This document shows positions 10,123 to 23,697 of a stretch of DNA of 64,000 nt, one piece after another. Location: contig JAUFRC010000001.1 of the NCBI GenBank assembly GCA_030410095.1, positions 198,501 to 262,500 on the forward strand, in the 5' to 3' direction. The notes under the pieces were generated by a model. It saw only the letters and a list, made by a program, of their open reading frames with translations, did no database searches and was not told where the DNA came from. How positions within the stretch are numbered: the first letter of the stretch is position 1; every line of letters starts with the position of its first letter. A program made the position numbers and the translations under genes. Source of the DNA: Paracoccus cavernae (GTDB lineage Bacteria; Pseudomonadota; Alphaproteobacteria; Rhodobacterales; Rhodobacteraceae).

Positions 10123-11669
10123 TCAGAGATCCATCAGCAGGCGGCGCGGATCTTCCAGCGCTTCCTTGACACGCACGAGGAAGGTCACGGCGCCTTTGCC
10201 GTCGACGATGCGGTGATCGTAGGACAGCGCAAGATACATCATCGGGCGGATGACGATCTGGCCGCCGACGACGACCGGACGGTCCTGGATCTTGTGCATG
10301 CCGAGGATGCCCGATTGCGGCGGGTTGAGGATCGGCGAGGACATCAGCGAACCGTAGACGCCACCGTTCGAGATGGTGAAGGTGCCGCCCTGCATGTCGT
10401 TCATCGTCAGCTTGCCGTCACGCGCACGCGCGCCCAGCTCGCCGATCTGCTTCTCGATATCGGCGAAGGACAGCTGGTCGGCATCGCGCACGACCGGAAC
10501 CACAAGACCGTTCGGGGTGCCGACGGCGACGCCCATATTGACGTAGTTCTTGTAGATGATGTCGCCGCCGTCGATCTCGGCGTTGACTTCCGGCACTTCT
10601 TTCAGCGCGTGGTTACAGGCTTTGACGAAGAAGGACATGAAGCCGAGTTTGACTTTGTGCTTCTTCTCGAAGGCGTCCTTGTATTCGTTGCGCAGGTCCA
10701 TGATCGCCTTCATGTCCACCTCGTTATAGGTGGTCAGCATGGCGGCGGTGTTCTGCGCATCCTTGAGGCGACGCGCGATGGTGGCGCGCAGGCGGGTCAT
10801 CTTGACGCGCTCTTCGCGTGCCGCATCTGCGGCCGACGACGGCGCGCGCGGAGCGACAGCAGGGGTCGGCGCGACCGAAGCGGCGGGAGCTGCTGCCGGA
10901 GCGGCTGTGGCGCGGGCGACATCTTCCTTCATGGCGCGGCCGTCGCGGCCCGAGCCGGTGACGGCATCGCGCGAAATGCCGGCTTCGGCCATGGCTTTCT
11001 TGGCCGAGGGTGCATCCTCGACATCCGAACGGCCGGCATCGGCCGGCGCAGCAGCTGCCGGAGCGGCCGCTGCTGCCGCAGGCGCGGCGGCGGGGGCCGA
11101 AACCGCGCCGGCGGCGCCTTCGGTGATGATCGCCAGTTTGGCTTTGGCGTCGATCGTCGCACCTTCGGGTGCAAGGATTTCGGCCAGAACGCCCGCAACC
11201 GGAGACGGAACCTCGACCGAGACCTTGTCGGTTTCAAGTTCGCAGAGCATCTCGTCCTGAGCCACCTGATCGCCGACCTTCTTGAACCAGGTCGCGACAG
11301 TGGCTTCGGTCACGCTTTCACCCAGCGTGGGGACCATCACGTCGACTGCTTTTCCGCTCATGTCACTTTGTCCTTCGTTAAGCTTCGCCCCCGAAATCGT
11401 GGTGGGCCGCATTTCGTTTGAATCTGCGCTGTCGCCTTGGGCAATCTGCGCAAGCAGGGCATTGGGCGCGACCGTCTGACCTTCGGTCGCGATGATTTCC
11501 AGCAGCGTTCCCGCGACGGGTGACGGCACTTCGACCGTCACTTTGTCGGTTTCAAGCTCGCAGATCATCTCGTCGACGGCGACCTTGTCGCCCGGTTTCT
11601 TGAACCAGGTCGACACGGTCGCCTCGGCGACGGATTCACCAAAGCCGGAACGCGGAGTTCGACAGCCAT
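10123..11669 (-). CDS. sucB: Dihydrolipoyl succinyltransferase, E2 of OGDH, two lipoyl domains (one frameshift near 11640)
   Basis: Core of the 2-oxoglutarate dehydrogenase complex: carries succinyl groups on lipoyl-lysine and transfers them to CoA. Two N-terminal lipoyl domains each show ELETDKV (lipoylated Lys43 and Lys149), then an Ala/Pro linker, a peripheral-subunit-binding domain ([12 protein letters not shown]…[11 protein letters not shown]) and the catalytic domain ending [13 protein letters not shown] with the active-site His. One G is missing near 11640 in the first lipoyl domain; repaired length 515 residues. Starts 3 nt after sucA. An internal ATG with its own ribosome site opens the second lipoyl domain (see findings). 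Confidence 0.96.
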
Positions 11670-11672
11670 CCG

Positions 11673-14643
11673 TCAGGCACCCAACGTGATGGCGTCATGG
11701 ACCAGCGCGTCCTGCTCGGCCTTGTGGCGCGAGGCGAGACCCGTGGCGACCGAGGCCGAAGCGGCGCGGCCGACGTAACGCGGGCGGGCATGGGTCGCCC
11801 CGATGCGCGCCAGAACCCATTCGAGGTTCGGCTCGACAAAGCTCCAGCCGCCCTGGTTCTTGGGCTCTTCCTGACACCAGACGATTTCCGCCCCTTTGAA
11901 CCGCTCCAGCTCGCGCGACAGCGACTGGGCCGGGAAGGGGTAGAACTGCTCGAGGCGGAGCAGGTAGACGTCATTGGCTTCGGCGGCGTTCCGCGCCTGC
12001 AGCAGGTCGTAATAGACCTTGCCCGAGCAGATGACGACGCGCTTGATCTTGTCGTCGGCCAGCAAGGCGAAGTCGGACTTGCCGCGTTCGGCATCGTCTT
12101 GCAGCACGCGATGGAAGCTCGAACCGGTGGTGAACTCGTCCGCCGTCGAGACCGCCAAGGGTGGCGCAGCAGCGATTTCGGCGTCATCAGCACCAGCGGC
12201 TTGCGGAAGTTGCGCTTGAGCTGACGGCGCAGGATGTGGAAATAGTTCGCCGGCGTCGAGCAGTTGGCGACGATCCAGTTATCCTCGGCGCAGCCTTGCA
12301 GGAACCGCTCCAGACGGGCCGAGCTGTGCTCGGGGCCTGACCTTCGAAGCCGTGCGGCAGCAGCATCACCAGACCCGACATGCGCAGCCATTTCTTTTCG
12401 CCCGACGAGATGAACTGGTCGAACATGATCTGCGCGCCGTTGGCGAAATCGCCGAACTGGGCTTCCCACATGGTCAGCGCATTGGGCTCGGACAGCGAAT
12501 AGCCGTATTCGAAGCCCAGCACCGCATATTCCGACAGCATCGAGTCGATGACTTCGTAGCGTGCCTGACCCGATTTGATGTTGTTGAGCGGGTAGTAACG
12601 CTCTTCGGTGGTCTGGTCGATGATCGCCGAGTGGCGCTGCGAGAAGGTGCCGCGTGCCGAGTCCTGACCCGCGAGGCGGACCGGATGGCCTTCGGTCGCG
12701 AGCGAGCCGAAAGCCAGAGCTTCGCCCGTCGCCCAGTCAAAGCCCGCGCCGGTTTCGAACATCTTCGCTTTCGCATCCAGAAGACGCGAGACGGTTTTGT
12801 GGATGTCGAAACTCTCGGGCGCGGTGGTCAGCGCCTTGCCGACTTCGGCCATGGTTTCGGGCGAAATCGCGGTCTCGCCACGGCTGTATTCCTCGGGCTC
12901 GATCGTGAGGCCCGACCATTTGCCGTCCAGCCAGTCGGCCTTGTTCGGCTTGAAGGTCTTGCCGGCTTCGAACTCTTCGTTCAGCTGGGCCTGGAAAGCG
13001 GCCTTCATGTCTTCGATCTCGCCTTCGGGGATCAGCCCGTCGGCAACCAGACGCTCGGTGTAAAGCTGGAGCGTGGTCTTGTGGCCCTTGATGTTCTTGT
13101 ACATCGCCGGGTTGGTGAACATCGGCTCGTCGCCTTCGTTGTGACCAAAGCGGCGGTAGCAGAAGATGTCGAGGACGACGTCCTTGTGGAAGAGCTGGCG
13201 GAACTCGGTCGCGACGCGCGCGGCATGGACCACGGCTTCCGGATCGTCACCATTGACGTGGAAGATCGGCGCTTCGACCATCAGCGCGATATCCGTCGGA
13301 TAGGGCGAGGTGCGCGAGAAGCTCGGCGCGGTGGTGAAGCCGATCTGGTTGTTCACGATGATGTGGATCGTTCCGCCGGTGCGATGGCCCTTGATGCCCG
13401 AAAGCTGGAGGCATTCCGCCACCACGCCCTGACCCGCAAAAGCCGCATCGCCATGCAGAAGAACCGGCAGGACCGCCGTGCGGTTGTCGGTGTCGTTGAG
13501 CTGGTCCTGCTTGGCGCGGACCTTGCCCAGAACGACGGGGTTCACCGCTTCGAGGTGCGAGGGGTTCGCGGTCAGCGACAGGTGGACGGTATTGCCGTCG
13601 AACTCGCGGTCAGCCGAGGCGCCGAGGTGATATTTCACGTCGCCCGAACCATCGACATCCTCGGGCTTGAAGCTGCCGCCCTGGAATTCGTTGAAGATCG
13701 CGCGGTAGGGCTTGCCCAGCACGTTCGCGAGCACCGAGAGGCGGCCGCGGTGGGGCATGCCGATCGCGATGTCTTTGACGCCAAGCGCGCCGCCGCGCTT
13801 GATGATCTGTTCCATTGCAGGGATCAGCGCCTCGCCGCCATCAAGGCCGAAACGCTTGGTGCCCATGTATTTCACATGGAGGAATTTCTCGTAGCCTTCG
13901 GCTTCGACCAGCTTGTTGAGGATGGCGCGGCGGCCTTCGCGGGTGAACTGGATTTCCTTGCCGTAACCCTCGATGCGCTCTTTCAGCCAGGCAGCCTGCT
14001 CGGGGTCGGAGATGTGCATGTATTGCAGCGCGAAAGTGCCGCAATAGGTGCGCTTCATCAGATCGGTGATCTGGCGCATGGTCGCGATCTGCAGGCCCAG
14101 CACGTTGTCGATGAAGATCGGGCGGTCAAGATCGTTGGGGCCGAAACCATAGGTCGCGGGCTCCAGCTCGCCTGTCTGCGGCACTTCGCGCTGCCCGAGC
14201 GGGTCGAGATCGGCGAAAAGGTGGCCGCGGATCCGGAAGGCGCGGATCAGCATCAGCGCGCGGATCGAATCCAGCACCGAGCGGCGCATCTGCTCGTCGG
14301 TCAGCGTGACGCCTTTTTCGGCGGCCTTGTCGCTGATCTTCTTCATTGCGGCATTGGCATCGGCTTTCGACGACATCGGCCATTCGCCGGTCAGCGCCGA
14401 AGTGTTCTCGTCGGTGGGCTGCGGCGGCCAATCGGCGCGCGCCCAGCTTGCACCGGCAGCTTCGCGCTGCACGGCCGAAGGATCATCGCCGAGGCTGGCG
14501 AAGAAAGCGTCCCAGGCAGCATCCACGCTCGCAGGGTTCTGGGCCCATTGCCCGTAAAGCTGCTCGACATAGGTCGCGTTCTGACCTTGCAGGAAGGACG
14601 AGTCACGGAATGCGGCGTTACCGCCGGGAGATTGATCGTTCAT
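11673..14643 (-). CDS. sucA: 2-oxoglutarate dehydrogenase E1 (two frameshifts)
   Basis: Thiamine-diphosphate-dependent E1 that decarboxylates 2-oxoglutarate and succinylates the E2 lipoyl arm. The start [20 protein letters not shown] followed by [13 protein letters not shown] is the E1o N-terminal segment that docks to E2. Family motifs include [14 protein letters not shown] near residue 280, [10 protein letters not shown] near 400, the thiamine-binding NGDDPEAV near 465 and FGHNEGDEP near 500. Frames break near 12338 ([14 protein letters not shown]) and near 12160 ([13 protein letters not shown]), each one base short; repaired length 990. Heads the sucA-sucB transcript with only a 3-nt gap. 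Confidence 0.96.
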
Positions 14644-14914
14644 GGCAGAACCTTGGAAGGTTGCGCCCCGTAGCGGTTGGGGCCGGGTTGGCCGGACGAG
14701 GAAACCGTCCGGCAATATGGGTGAACGGGATCATCGCAGCCAAAGTTGCCGCGATGATGGAAAGCAGGGATAGCATTGTCGTGAGCATGCGGGCCTCACC
14801 GGCCGCGCTGGCTGCCGCCAATGCCTTGACGCGACCCGCCAAGCCGCCGGTTGCGGCGCGCGGCAACAGGGCCGGAACAGAGGGGATGACGGAGGCGAGG
14901 AGGCGCAGGTTCAT
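14618..14914 (-). CDS. Uncertain small membrane protein, 98 residues
   Basis: Reading frame opening 4 nt after the upstream lipoprotein gene and overlapping the first 26 nt of sucA. It has one hydrophobic stretch (MLTTMLSLLSIIAATLAAMI) and otherwise low-complexity Ala/Arg-rich sequence. No family recognised. The coupling geometry argues for a real gene; the composition and the overlap argue against. Treat as doubtful. Confidence 0.35.
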   Translation of the reverse strand: MNLRLLASVIPSVPALLPRAATGGLAGRVKALAAASAAGEARMLTTMLSLLSIIAATLAAMIPFTHIAGRFPRPANPAPTATGRNLPRFCHERSISRR

Positions 14915-14918
14915 CGGC

Positions 14919-15242
14919 TCACCCGCAGATCACGTCGATCATCCGCGCACCGGGGTCATCCGTGGGCGAGGACATCGGAAGGATGACCAATTGCTCGGGG
15001 CGCTTGCCCTCGAGGCGGCACAAAGCGGCGCCGGCACGTTGCTCGGCGTTTTGCGGGGCGCGGTCGGGGTGGTAGATCAGCCGCCAACCGGCATCCTTGC
15101 GCGCAACCGAGCGGACGGCATCGGCGGGCAGGGCGGTGGTGGCGTGGAGATCGGTACGGGCGGGAACGCCGCCGCGCAGAATATCGTCGGTCGGCGCGCG
15201 ACCGCAGGCCGCCAAAGCCGCAAGCAGCGGCAGGGCCAGCAT
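14919..15242 (-). CDS. Hypothetical lipoprotein, 107 residues
   Basis: Short signal with lipobox (PLLAALAAC, lipid Cys13), then a ~95-residue secreted domain with two cysteines (ALCRLEG and the terminal VICG). No named family recognised. It lies between sucD and sucA on the same strand, so it probably belongs to the TCA transcript. Confidence 0.6.
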   Translation of the reverse strand: MLALPLLAALAACGRAPTDDILRGGVPARTDLHATTALPADAVRSVARKDAGWRLIYHPDRAPQNAEQRAGAALCRLEGKRPEQLVILPMSSPTDDPGARMIDVICG

Positions 15243-15434
15243 CAGACGGGGGCCTTGGGCACAAGGCCGCTACCCCAAGGTCCGGTCACGCGGCGGGCCG
15301 CGGGATCGGCGCAAACGATCCGGTGGCCTGCCGTTGCGGGAAAGGCCGGATGTCCTTCGCGATGTTGTGCACGTTCAAACACGTCATCCACTCTCAGGAA
15401 CTTGTCTCGTAAACTCTCGGATCTCTTCGGAACC

Positions 15435-15464
15435 GGCAGCCCCCTAAGGTAGGGAGGGGCTGCC
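15435..15464 (-). terminator. Strong hairpin downstream of sucD
   Basis: Perfect 9-bp stem ggcagcccc (15435-15443) / ggggctgcc (15456-15464), 16 nt after the sucD stop. There is no U-run on the minus strand, so it may stabilise the 3' end or terminate weakly. The remaining 15243-15434 shows no gene. Confidence 0.45.
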
Positions 15465-15479
15465 ACTAAGTCAAAAGTC

Positions 15480-16363
15480 TTACTTGCCGATGGCTTTCAG
15501 AACCGCCTCGCCCAGACCGGCGGGGCTGTCTGCGACGATGATGCCGGCCTTTTTCATGGCTTCGATCTTCGATTCCGCGTCACCCTTGCCGCCCGAGACG
15601 ATCGCACCGGCATGACCCATGCGGCGGCCCGGAGGAGCCGTGCGGCCGGCGATGAAGCCGGCGGTCGGCTTCCAGATGCCTTTTTCTTCATCTCGGCGAG
15701 GAATTCGGCGGCTTCTTCTTCGGCCGAACCACCGATTTCACCGATCATGATGATCGATTCCGTTTCCGGATCCTCGAGGAAGAGCTTGAGCACGTCGATA
15801 TGCTCCATGCCCTTGATCGGGTCGCCGCCGATGCCGACTGCCGAGGACTGGCCGAGGCCCGCATCGGTGGTCTGTTTCACGGCTTCATAGGTCAGCGTGC
15901 CCGAACGCGAGACGACGCCCACCGAGCCGCGCTTGAAGATCGAGCCCGGCATGATGCCGATCTTGCACTCGCCCGGGGTCATGATGCCGGGGCAGTTCGG
16001 ACCGATCAGGGTCGATTTGCTGTCGATCAGCGCGCGCTTGACGCGCATCATGTCGAGAACCGGAATGCCCTCGGTGATCGCGACGATCAGCGGGATTTCG
16101 GCATCAATGGCTTCGAGGATCAGATCCGCGGCGAAGGGCGGCGGCACATAGATCGCGGTCGCATTCGCGCCGGTCTTGGCCACGGCCTCGTGGACCGAGT
16201 TGAAAACCGGCAGGCCGAGATGCTCGGAACCGCCTTTGCCGGGGGTCACGCCGCCGACCATTTTGGTGCCGTAGGCAATCGCCTGCTCGGTGTGGAAAGT
16301 CCCCTGCGAGCCGGTGATGCCCTGGGTGATGACTTTGGTATTTTTATCTACGAGAACAGCCAC
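15480..16363 (-). CDS. sucD: Succinyl-CoA synthetase alpha subunit (one frameshift near 15680)
   Basis: Alpha subunit of ADP-forming succinate-CoA ligase; binds CoA and carries the phospho-histidine. It starts with GTG preceded by a perfect [28 protein letters not shown]. CoA-binding GGVTPGKGG and YVPPPFAAD are visible, as are [21 protein letters not shown] and, after the frame break (one G lost near 15680), [23 protein letters not shown] with the active His. Repaired length 294. Its start overlaps the end of a 222-residue gene that separates it from sucC, which is unusual. Confidence 0.96.
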
Positions 16364-17015
16364 TTGGGCCTCCTTCCGCAATGATAATTCTGGTGAACCG
16401 CGGCGCGTTGTGGCGCAGCACGGCTTCTTGAGATTTCGATGCTGACCTGATCGGGCAGGGCGGTGATGGTGACAGAGGACGGGAAGGCCTGATCGGACGA
16501 AACGAGCATTTGGGTCATCAGATCCACACGCTCGCCGCGCTTGCCGAAGGCCAATGACGCGATGCCCTCGGGTGGGCCGCTCGGCCCGCCGATCCCGATG
16601 GCATTCTCCCCGACAACCGCAGGTGCGGCTGCAAGGGCCGCGTCGCGCGCGGTCCGGAGCATCTCCGGGGCAGGGCCCGAAGGATCGCTCCAATCCGCGA
16701 CAACCGCCACGCATTTGATCTGTAGCCGGTCCGGAAGCTTGCGCGTCTCCAGCACCAGCGAACCCGCATCCATAAAGGGCGATGACGGCGGTTTGGCGAT
16801 GGACCAAACAATATTGCCGTCATCGGTGACCAGAACTTCTGCGGATCCGTCCTTTTGCGACAGCAGGATCTCCGGCTTGGCGAAGGCCGCGTCGCAAGAG
16901 CGGAACAGATCGGTGACGATTGCCGTCACATCCGCCGGGGACATCGCAGCACCCGCTGCCGCCGGCCCGAAGGCCGGCAGGGCGAAGCTTGCCGCGATGA
17001 AACCCCAGTGCTTCA

Positions 17016-17016
<1 letters not shown>
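16348..17016 (-). CDS. Secreted protein of unknown function between sucC and sucD, 222 residues
   Basis: Starts [25 protein letters not shown], a Sec signal peptide with cleavage after an Ala-rich stretch, then an exported ~200-residue domain with two cysteines ([15 protein letters not shown]) and the segment [18 protein letters not shown]. No family recognised. The start overlaps the sucC stop (TGATG) and the end runs 16 nt into sucD over its ribosome site, so translation is probably coupled across all three. The extreme C-terminus could be altered by an undetected frame error. Confidence 0.6.
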
Positions 17017-18209
<1,193 letters not shown>

Positions 18210-18648
18210 CGTGATCCCCCGCAAATTCGGTTGCGCGGAGTTGTGGCACATGGGTCGTCACGGATGAAATGAAATCTCGTTCAAATCCGGTGAAACAGCG
18301 CTTTATGATTGATTTGCGATCACACGTTCGAGCGCTGTGATCACAAAATTGATCGGGCAGGTCGAAGCCGGTCGGAGGCGGGGTTGAAGGCCCTGGCGGA
18401 CCGGCCGGAAAGCGTGCCGAAGGGCGCCGATCGGCCCGTGTCGGGACGGATTTTGCGCCCTCAGCAAGGTGCGTGAACCGGCTTTCGGGATTGCCGCATG
18501 CGGGTGTTCTGCCTTGCGGCCGGCGCGCGATATCGGGCTCCACGAGGGGAATATGCAGGATCGGTGCATCCATTTGGTGCTTTACATGCGCGAAAAAGCA
18601 CCTCCAATTGCTGCGTCTTAACTTTTTAACTTTTCGCGAGATAGACCG
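18210..18648. other. Divergent promoter region between sucC (-) and the RTX gene (+)
   Basis: 439 nt with no supportable gene. It holds the paired TG(T/C)GATCACA element at 18315-18345 and an ATCCGGTGAAAC segment near 18285 similar to one found upstream of sdhC. AT-rich sequence at 18595-18635 (cttaactttttaac) is a likely promoter area for the RTX gene. Confidence 0.5.
18315..18345. promoter_or_regulatory. Paired palindromic operator candidate upstream of suc genes
   Basis: TGCGATCACA (18315-18324) and perfect palindrome TGTGATCACA (18336-18345), 21 bp apart start to start. The same pair with the same spacing lies upstream of sdhC (27153-27183). Seen directly; the binding protein is unknown. 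Confidence 0.6.
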
Positions 18649-21464
18649 ATGGCCGCTATTCCCGGGACTGCTTTGAGTGAAACCCTGACCGGTACCAACG
18701 ACGACGACGAGATCCGTGGCGAGGGCGGCAACGACACCCTCTACGGCAGAGCCGGTAACGATACCCTCATTGGCGGCAGCGGCGACGACTACATGTATGG
18801 CGAGAGCGGAAACGATACGTTCACGCTTTCGGGCAATGATATCGGGACCGACCGGTTCTTCGGCGGCGAGGGGCGGACCGCGTCTACATCTCGGGCATCG
18901 TACAGGTTTCGAGTCTGCTGCTGAATGCGTCTTATGTCGACAGCGTCGAGTCTGTACTTCTCTTACGGGACGAGCGGCATCCGCGGCACGAACGGCAATG
19001 ACCATTTCGACATCAGCGCGTTCAACACCGTCACCAATTACAAGCTCTTCGATATGGGCGAGGGGAACGACTACTTCCTCGGCTATATGGGCGATGATGC
19101 GGTCGGCGGCGGCGCAGGCAACGATACGCTGGACGGCGGTGCAGGCAATGACGATCTGACCGGCGGCTCGGGCAATGACCTGCTGATCGGCGGTTCGGGC
19201 GATGATACCTTCTATCTCTCGGGCAATGATATCGGCCAGGACCGGTTCAACGGCGGCGAGGGCGCGGACCGCATCTACATCAGCGGCATCGTGCAGGTCT
19301 CTAGCCTTCTGCTGAACGCGACCTATGTCACCGGCGTCGAGAATCTTTACTTCTCCTACGGGACGAGCGGCATCCGCGGCACAAACGGCAACGATGTCTT
19401 CGACATCAGCGCCTTCAACACGGTCACGAATTACAAGCTCTTCGAGATGAACGAGGGCAATGACCGCTTCATCGGTTATATCGGCGATGATGCCGTGGCC
19501 GGCGGTGCGGGCAACGACACGCTGGATGGTGGTCAGGGCAATGATTCGCTGACCGGCGGCTCGGGCAACGACGTGCTCAACGGCGGTTCGGGCGACGATA
19601 CCTTCTATCTCTCGGGCAACGATATCGGCCAGGACCGCATCAACGGCGGTGCGGGCAGCGACCGCGTCTATATCAACGGGATCGTGCAGGTTCCGAGCCT
19701 TCTGCTGAACGCGGCCTATGTCACCGGCGTCGAGAATTTGTACTTCTCCTACGGGACGAGCGGCATTCGCGGCACCAACGGCAACGATGTGTTCGATATC
19801 AGCGCCTTCAGCACCGTCACCAATTACAAGCGTTTCGAGCTGAACGAGGGCAATGACCGCTTCACCGGCTATATCGGCAATGACGATGTGAACGGCGGTG
19901 CGGGCAACGACACGCTGATGGGCGGGCAGGGCAACGATACGCTTGACGGCGGGCAGGGGTCGATCTTGCCTCCTATGCCGATGCCACGAGCGGCGTGACG
20001 GTCAATCTGTCGGTCACGACGGCGCAGCTGATCGGCGGCGGACGCGGCACGGACCGCCTGCTCAATATCGAGAATGTTCAGGGCTCGAACTTCAACGACC
20101 GGCTGACCGGCAACGGCGTCGCGAATACGCTGATCGGCGGCGCGGGCAACGATGTGCTGAACGGCGGCGGCGGTAACGACGTGCTCGACGGTGGGGCGGG
20201 CTTTGACTATGCGAGCTTTGCCGGTGCGACCAGTGGCGTGAGCGTCAATCTGGCCAATGCCAATGCGCAGCTGGTCGGCGGCGGCTTCGGGACCGACCGT
20301 CTGGCCAATATCGAAGGGCTGATGGGCTCGAGCTTCAACGACCGTCTGGCGGGCAATGGAGCGGCAAACAATCTTCAGGGCGGTGGCGGTGCAGACACGC
20401 TGATCGGCGGGCTGGGAGCCGATACGCTCAACGGTGGTGCAGGCGCCGATACGGCCGATTTCAGCGGTGCGGTCGCGGTGCGGGTCGACCTGAACCGGAC
20501 GGCTGCGCAAAACACCGGCCACGGCATGGATGTGCTGATCGGTATCGAGAATGTCACCGGCGGCAACAACCACGACGTCCTGATCGGCAATGGCGTCGCG
20601 AACCTGCTTGCGGGCGGGGCGGGCAACGACACGCTGACCGGCGGCGCGGGCAACGACACGCTCGACGGCGGGGCCGGAAACGACGTGCTCGACGGCGGAG
20701 CGGGGATCGATACCGTGCGCTTCTCGGGCAATGGCGCGGTCACGGTGAACCTGAATCTGGGCACTGCACAGAATACCGGACAAGGCATCGACCGGCTGGT
20801 CGGGATCGAGGGCGTTCTGGGCGGCGGCGGCAATGACCGCATTACCGGCAACGCGGGCGCCAATATCCTCGGAGGCGGCGCGGGCAACGACAGGCTCGAC
20901 GGTGGTGCCGGCAACGACACGCTGGACGGTGGCCTCGGCAACGACGTGATCGACGGCGGAGCGGGGGTCGATACGATCATCTTCAACACGACCGGCAATG
21001 TCGCGGTCAATCTCGGCGTGACGGTTGCGCAGGCGACCGGTCAGGGTCAGGACATCATCCGCAACATCGAGAATGCGACCGGCGGCAGCGGCAACGACCG
21101 CCTGTCCGGCTCGGGCGGGGCCAACATCCTTCAGGGCGGCGCGGGCAACGACACGCTGAACGGCGGTGCGGGCAATGACGTTTTGTCCGGCGGTGCGGGC
21201 AACGACCGCCTGATCGGCGGCACGGGCAACGATACGCTTGGCGGCGGTGCGGGCAACGATACCTTCTACTTCGACGCAAATAGCGGCAGCGACCGTTTGC
21301 AGGACTACAACCGCAACGACGATACGATCGAGATCCGCTGGGCGGGCCACGACATCTTCGACCTCAACCTGAACTATTCGGGCGGCAATACGATCATTCG
21401 CTTCGGCTCTACGGTGATTACGGCGAACGGTTACCTCTACGTCTCGGATTTCGACTTCGTCTGA
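18649..21464 (+). CDS. RTX calcium-binding repeat protein (at least two frameshifts)
   Basis: Acidic protein of about 939 residues made mostly of hemolysin-type nonapeptides (GGxGNDxLx), each half-turn binding Ca2+ in a parallel beta-roll. It starts MAAIPGTALSETLTGTNDDD without a Sec signal; a C-terminal block (NSGSDRLQDYNRNDDTIEIRWAG…YLYVSDFDFV) resembles the uncleaved type I secretion signal region. The N-terminal third holds three near-identical 131-residue modules, each inserting a non-RTX segment (GIVQVSSLLLNATYVTGVEN) between RTX rows. The C-terminal half alternates RTX rows with VNL-rich strands. Frames break near 18873 and 19962. No enzyme domain and no type I exporter are seen nearby, so a surface or matrix role is only a guess. 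Confidence 0.85.
18815..19950 (+). repeat. Three tandem 393-bp modules inside the RTX gene
   Basis: Equivalent landmarks recur 393 bp apart: TTCGA(C/T)ATCAGCGC at 19006, 19399 and 19792; copies run about 18815-19206, 19207-19599 and 19600-19950. Nucleotide identity is high through the segment encoding YFSYGTSGIRGTNGND and decays at the edges into ordinary RTX rows. Confidence 0.85.
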
Positions 21465-21484
21465 TGCGAGGTGCTTGAAACACC

Positions 21485-21512
21485 AAGGCCCCGGAGAAAT
21501 TCGGGGCCTTTT
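21485..21512 (+). terminator. Terminator of the RTX gene
   Basis: Perfect 9-bp stem aaggccccg (21485-21493) / cggggcctt (21502-21510) followed by TT, 20 nt after the stop codon. Confidence 0.8.
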
Positions 21513-21544
21513 CCATGAGCACTGCGGCGCCGGCAGCCGCGCAA

Positions 21545-21579
21545 AGAAAAACCCCCGCGCGGATGGCGCGGGGTTTTCC
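21545..21579 (-). terminator. Terminator of mdh
   Basis: On the minus strand a GC-rich stem (ccccgcgc / gcgcgggg, 4-nt loop) is followed by GGTTTTTCTTTGC, about 25 nt past the mdh stop. Confidence 0.75.
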
Positions 21580-21601
21580 GTTCCGGAACTTGTCGCGCGG
21601 C

Positions 21602-22847
<1,246 letters not shown>

Positions 22848-23586
22848 ATGGAAATGGGACTTTGGGAATGGGTGCTCGCGGTGATCGCGGCGGTCTCGGT
22901 CGGTTTGGCCAAGGGCGGGCTGAGCATGGTCGGCGTGATCTCGGTGCCGCTGATGGCGCTGGTAATGTCGCCCATTCAGGCGGCGGGAATGCTTTTGCCG
23001 GTCTATATCGTCTCCGATCTCGGCGGGTTGATCGCCTATCGCAAGAATTTCGACCGTGCCGTACTGGTCAAGCTGATGCCGGGGGCGATTCTCGGATCCT
23101 GCTCGGCTGGGCGACCTCGAGCTTCGTCAGCGACAAATCGGTCGAGCTTGTCGTCGGCGTCATCGGTCTGGTCTTCGCAATGTCGGCTTTGTGGAAGCGC
23201 CGCGTCGAGGCTGCGGCGCGCCGTCCCGACTGGCTGCGCGGCAGCCTTTGGGGCACGATCTCGGGTTATACGAGCTTCGTGGCCCATGCGGGGCTGCACC
23301 CTATCAGGTCTATGCCCAGCCTTTGCGCATGTCTCCGCTGGTCTATGCCGGCACGACGACGATCTTTTTCGCGGTCTGCAACTGGGTCAAGCTGGTGCCC
23401 TATGCCATGCTCGGCCAGCTTTCGACCGAGAACCTCAAAGTGGCGGCAATCCTGACCATTCCGGCGTTGCTGTCGGTGCAGGCGGGGATCTGGATCGTCA
23501 AGCGGCTCTCGCCCACGATCTTTTACAAGCTCATCACCTGGATGCTTTTGATCGTCTCCATCCGGCTGATCTGGGGCGGGCTCTAA
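22848..23586 (+). CDS. TSUP family (TauE/SafE) permease (two frameshifts)
   Basis: Predicted inner-membrane anion exporter or permease, 246 residues when repaired. The N-terminal half, MEMGLWEWVLAVIAAVSVGLAKGG with VISVPLMALVMSP and AAGMLLPVYIVSD, is the TSUP signature; the second half (CNWVKLVPYAMLGQL … IRLIWGGL) is the inverted repeat. Frames break near 23097 and 23298, one base each. Substrates in the family are sulfite, sulfoacetate or other small organic anions; here the place beside mdh and mcl2 hints at an organic acid, which is inference only. Confidence 0.8.
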
Positions 23587-23606
23587 GCGCGCGCCCGAGA
23601 GGTTCC

Positions 23607-23650
23607 GGCAAAATTTGCCGCAATGCAGCAAATTTGATCTTGCCATTTGC
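23607..23650. promoter_or_regulatory. GCAAA/TTTGC element cluster upstream of mcl2
   Basis: Palindrome GGCAAAATTTGCC (23607-23619), then GCAGCAAATTTG (about 23625-23636) and GCCATTTGCATC (about 23642-23653): four GCAAA/TTTGC half-sites in under 50 bp, just before the gene. Resembles targets of the ScfR/RamB group that controls acetate-assimilation genes in actinobacteria and Paracoccus; the match to a known regulator is inference. Confidence 0.5.
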
Positions 23651-23697
23651 ATCACAACAGGCCAGCTTCACGCAACATTATTGCTTGGAGGCCTGCC

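Noticed and set aside
12352..14673. 773-codon open frame opposite sucA, with similar long frames opposite sucB, sdhA, gatA and the RTX gene
   Set aside because: They are mirror frames of high-G+C genes: no recognisable domains, odd composition (His/Arg/Gly rich), and the opposite strand carries clear full-length enzymes.
15242..15466. 74-codon frame downstream of sucD
   Set aside because: It overlaps the hairpin after sucD, has no ribosome site and no recognisable features.
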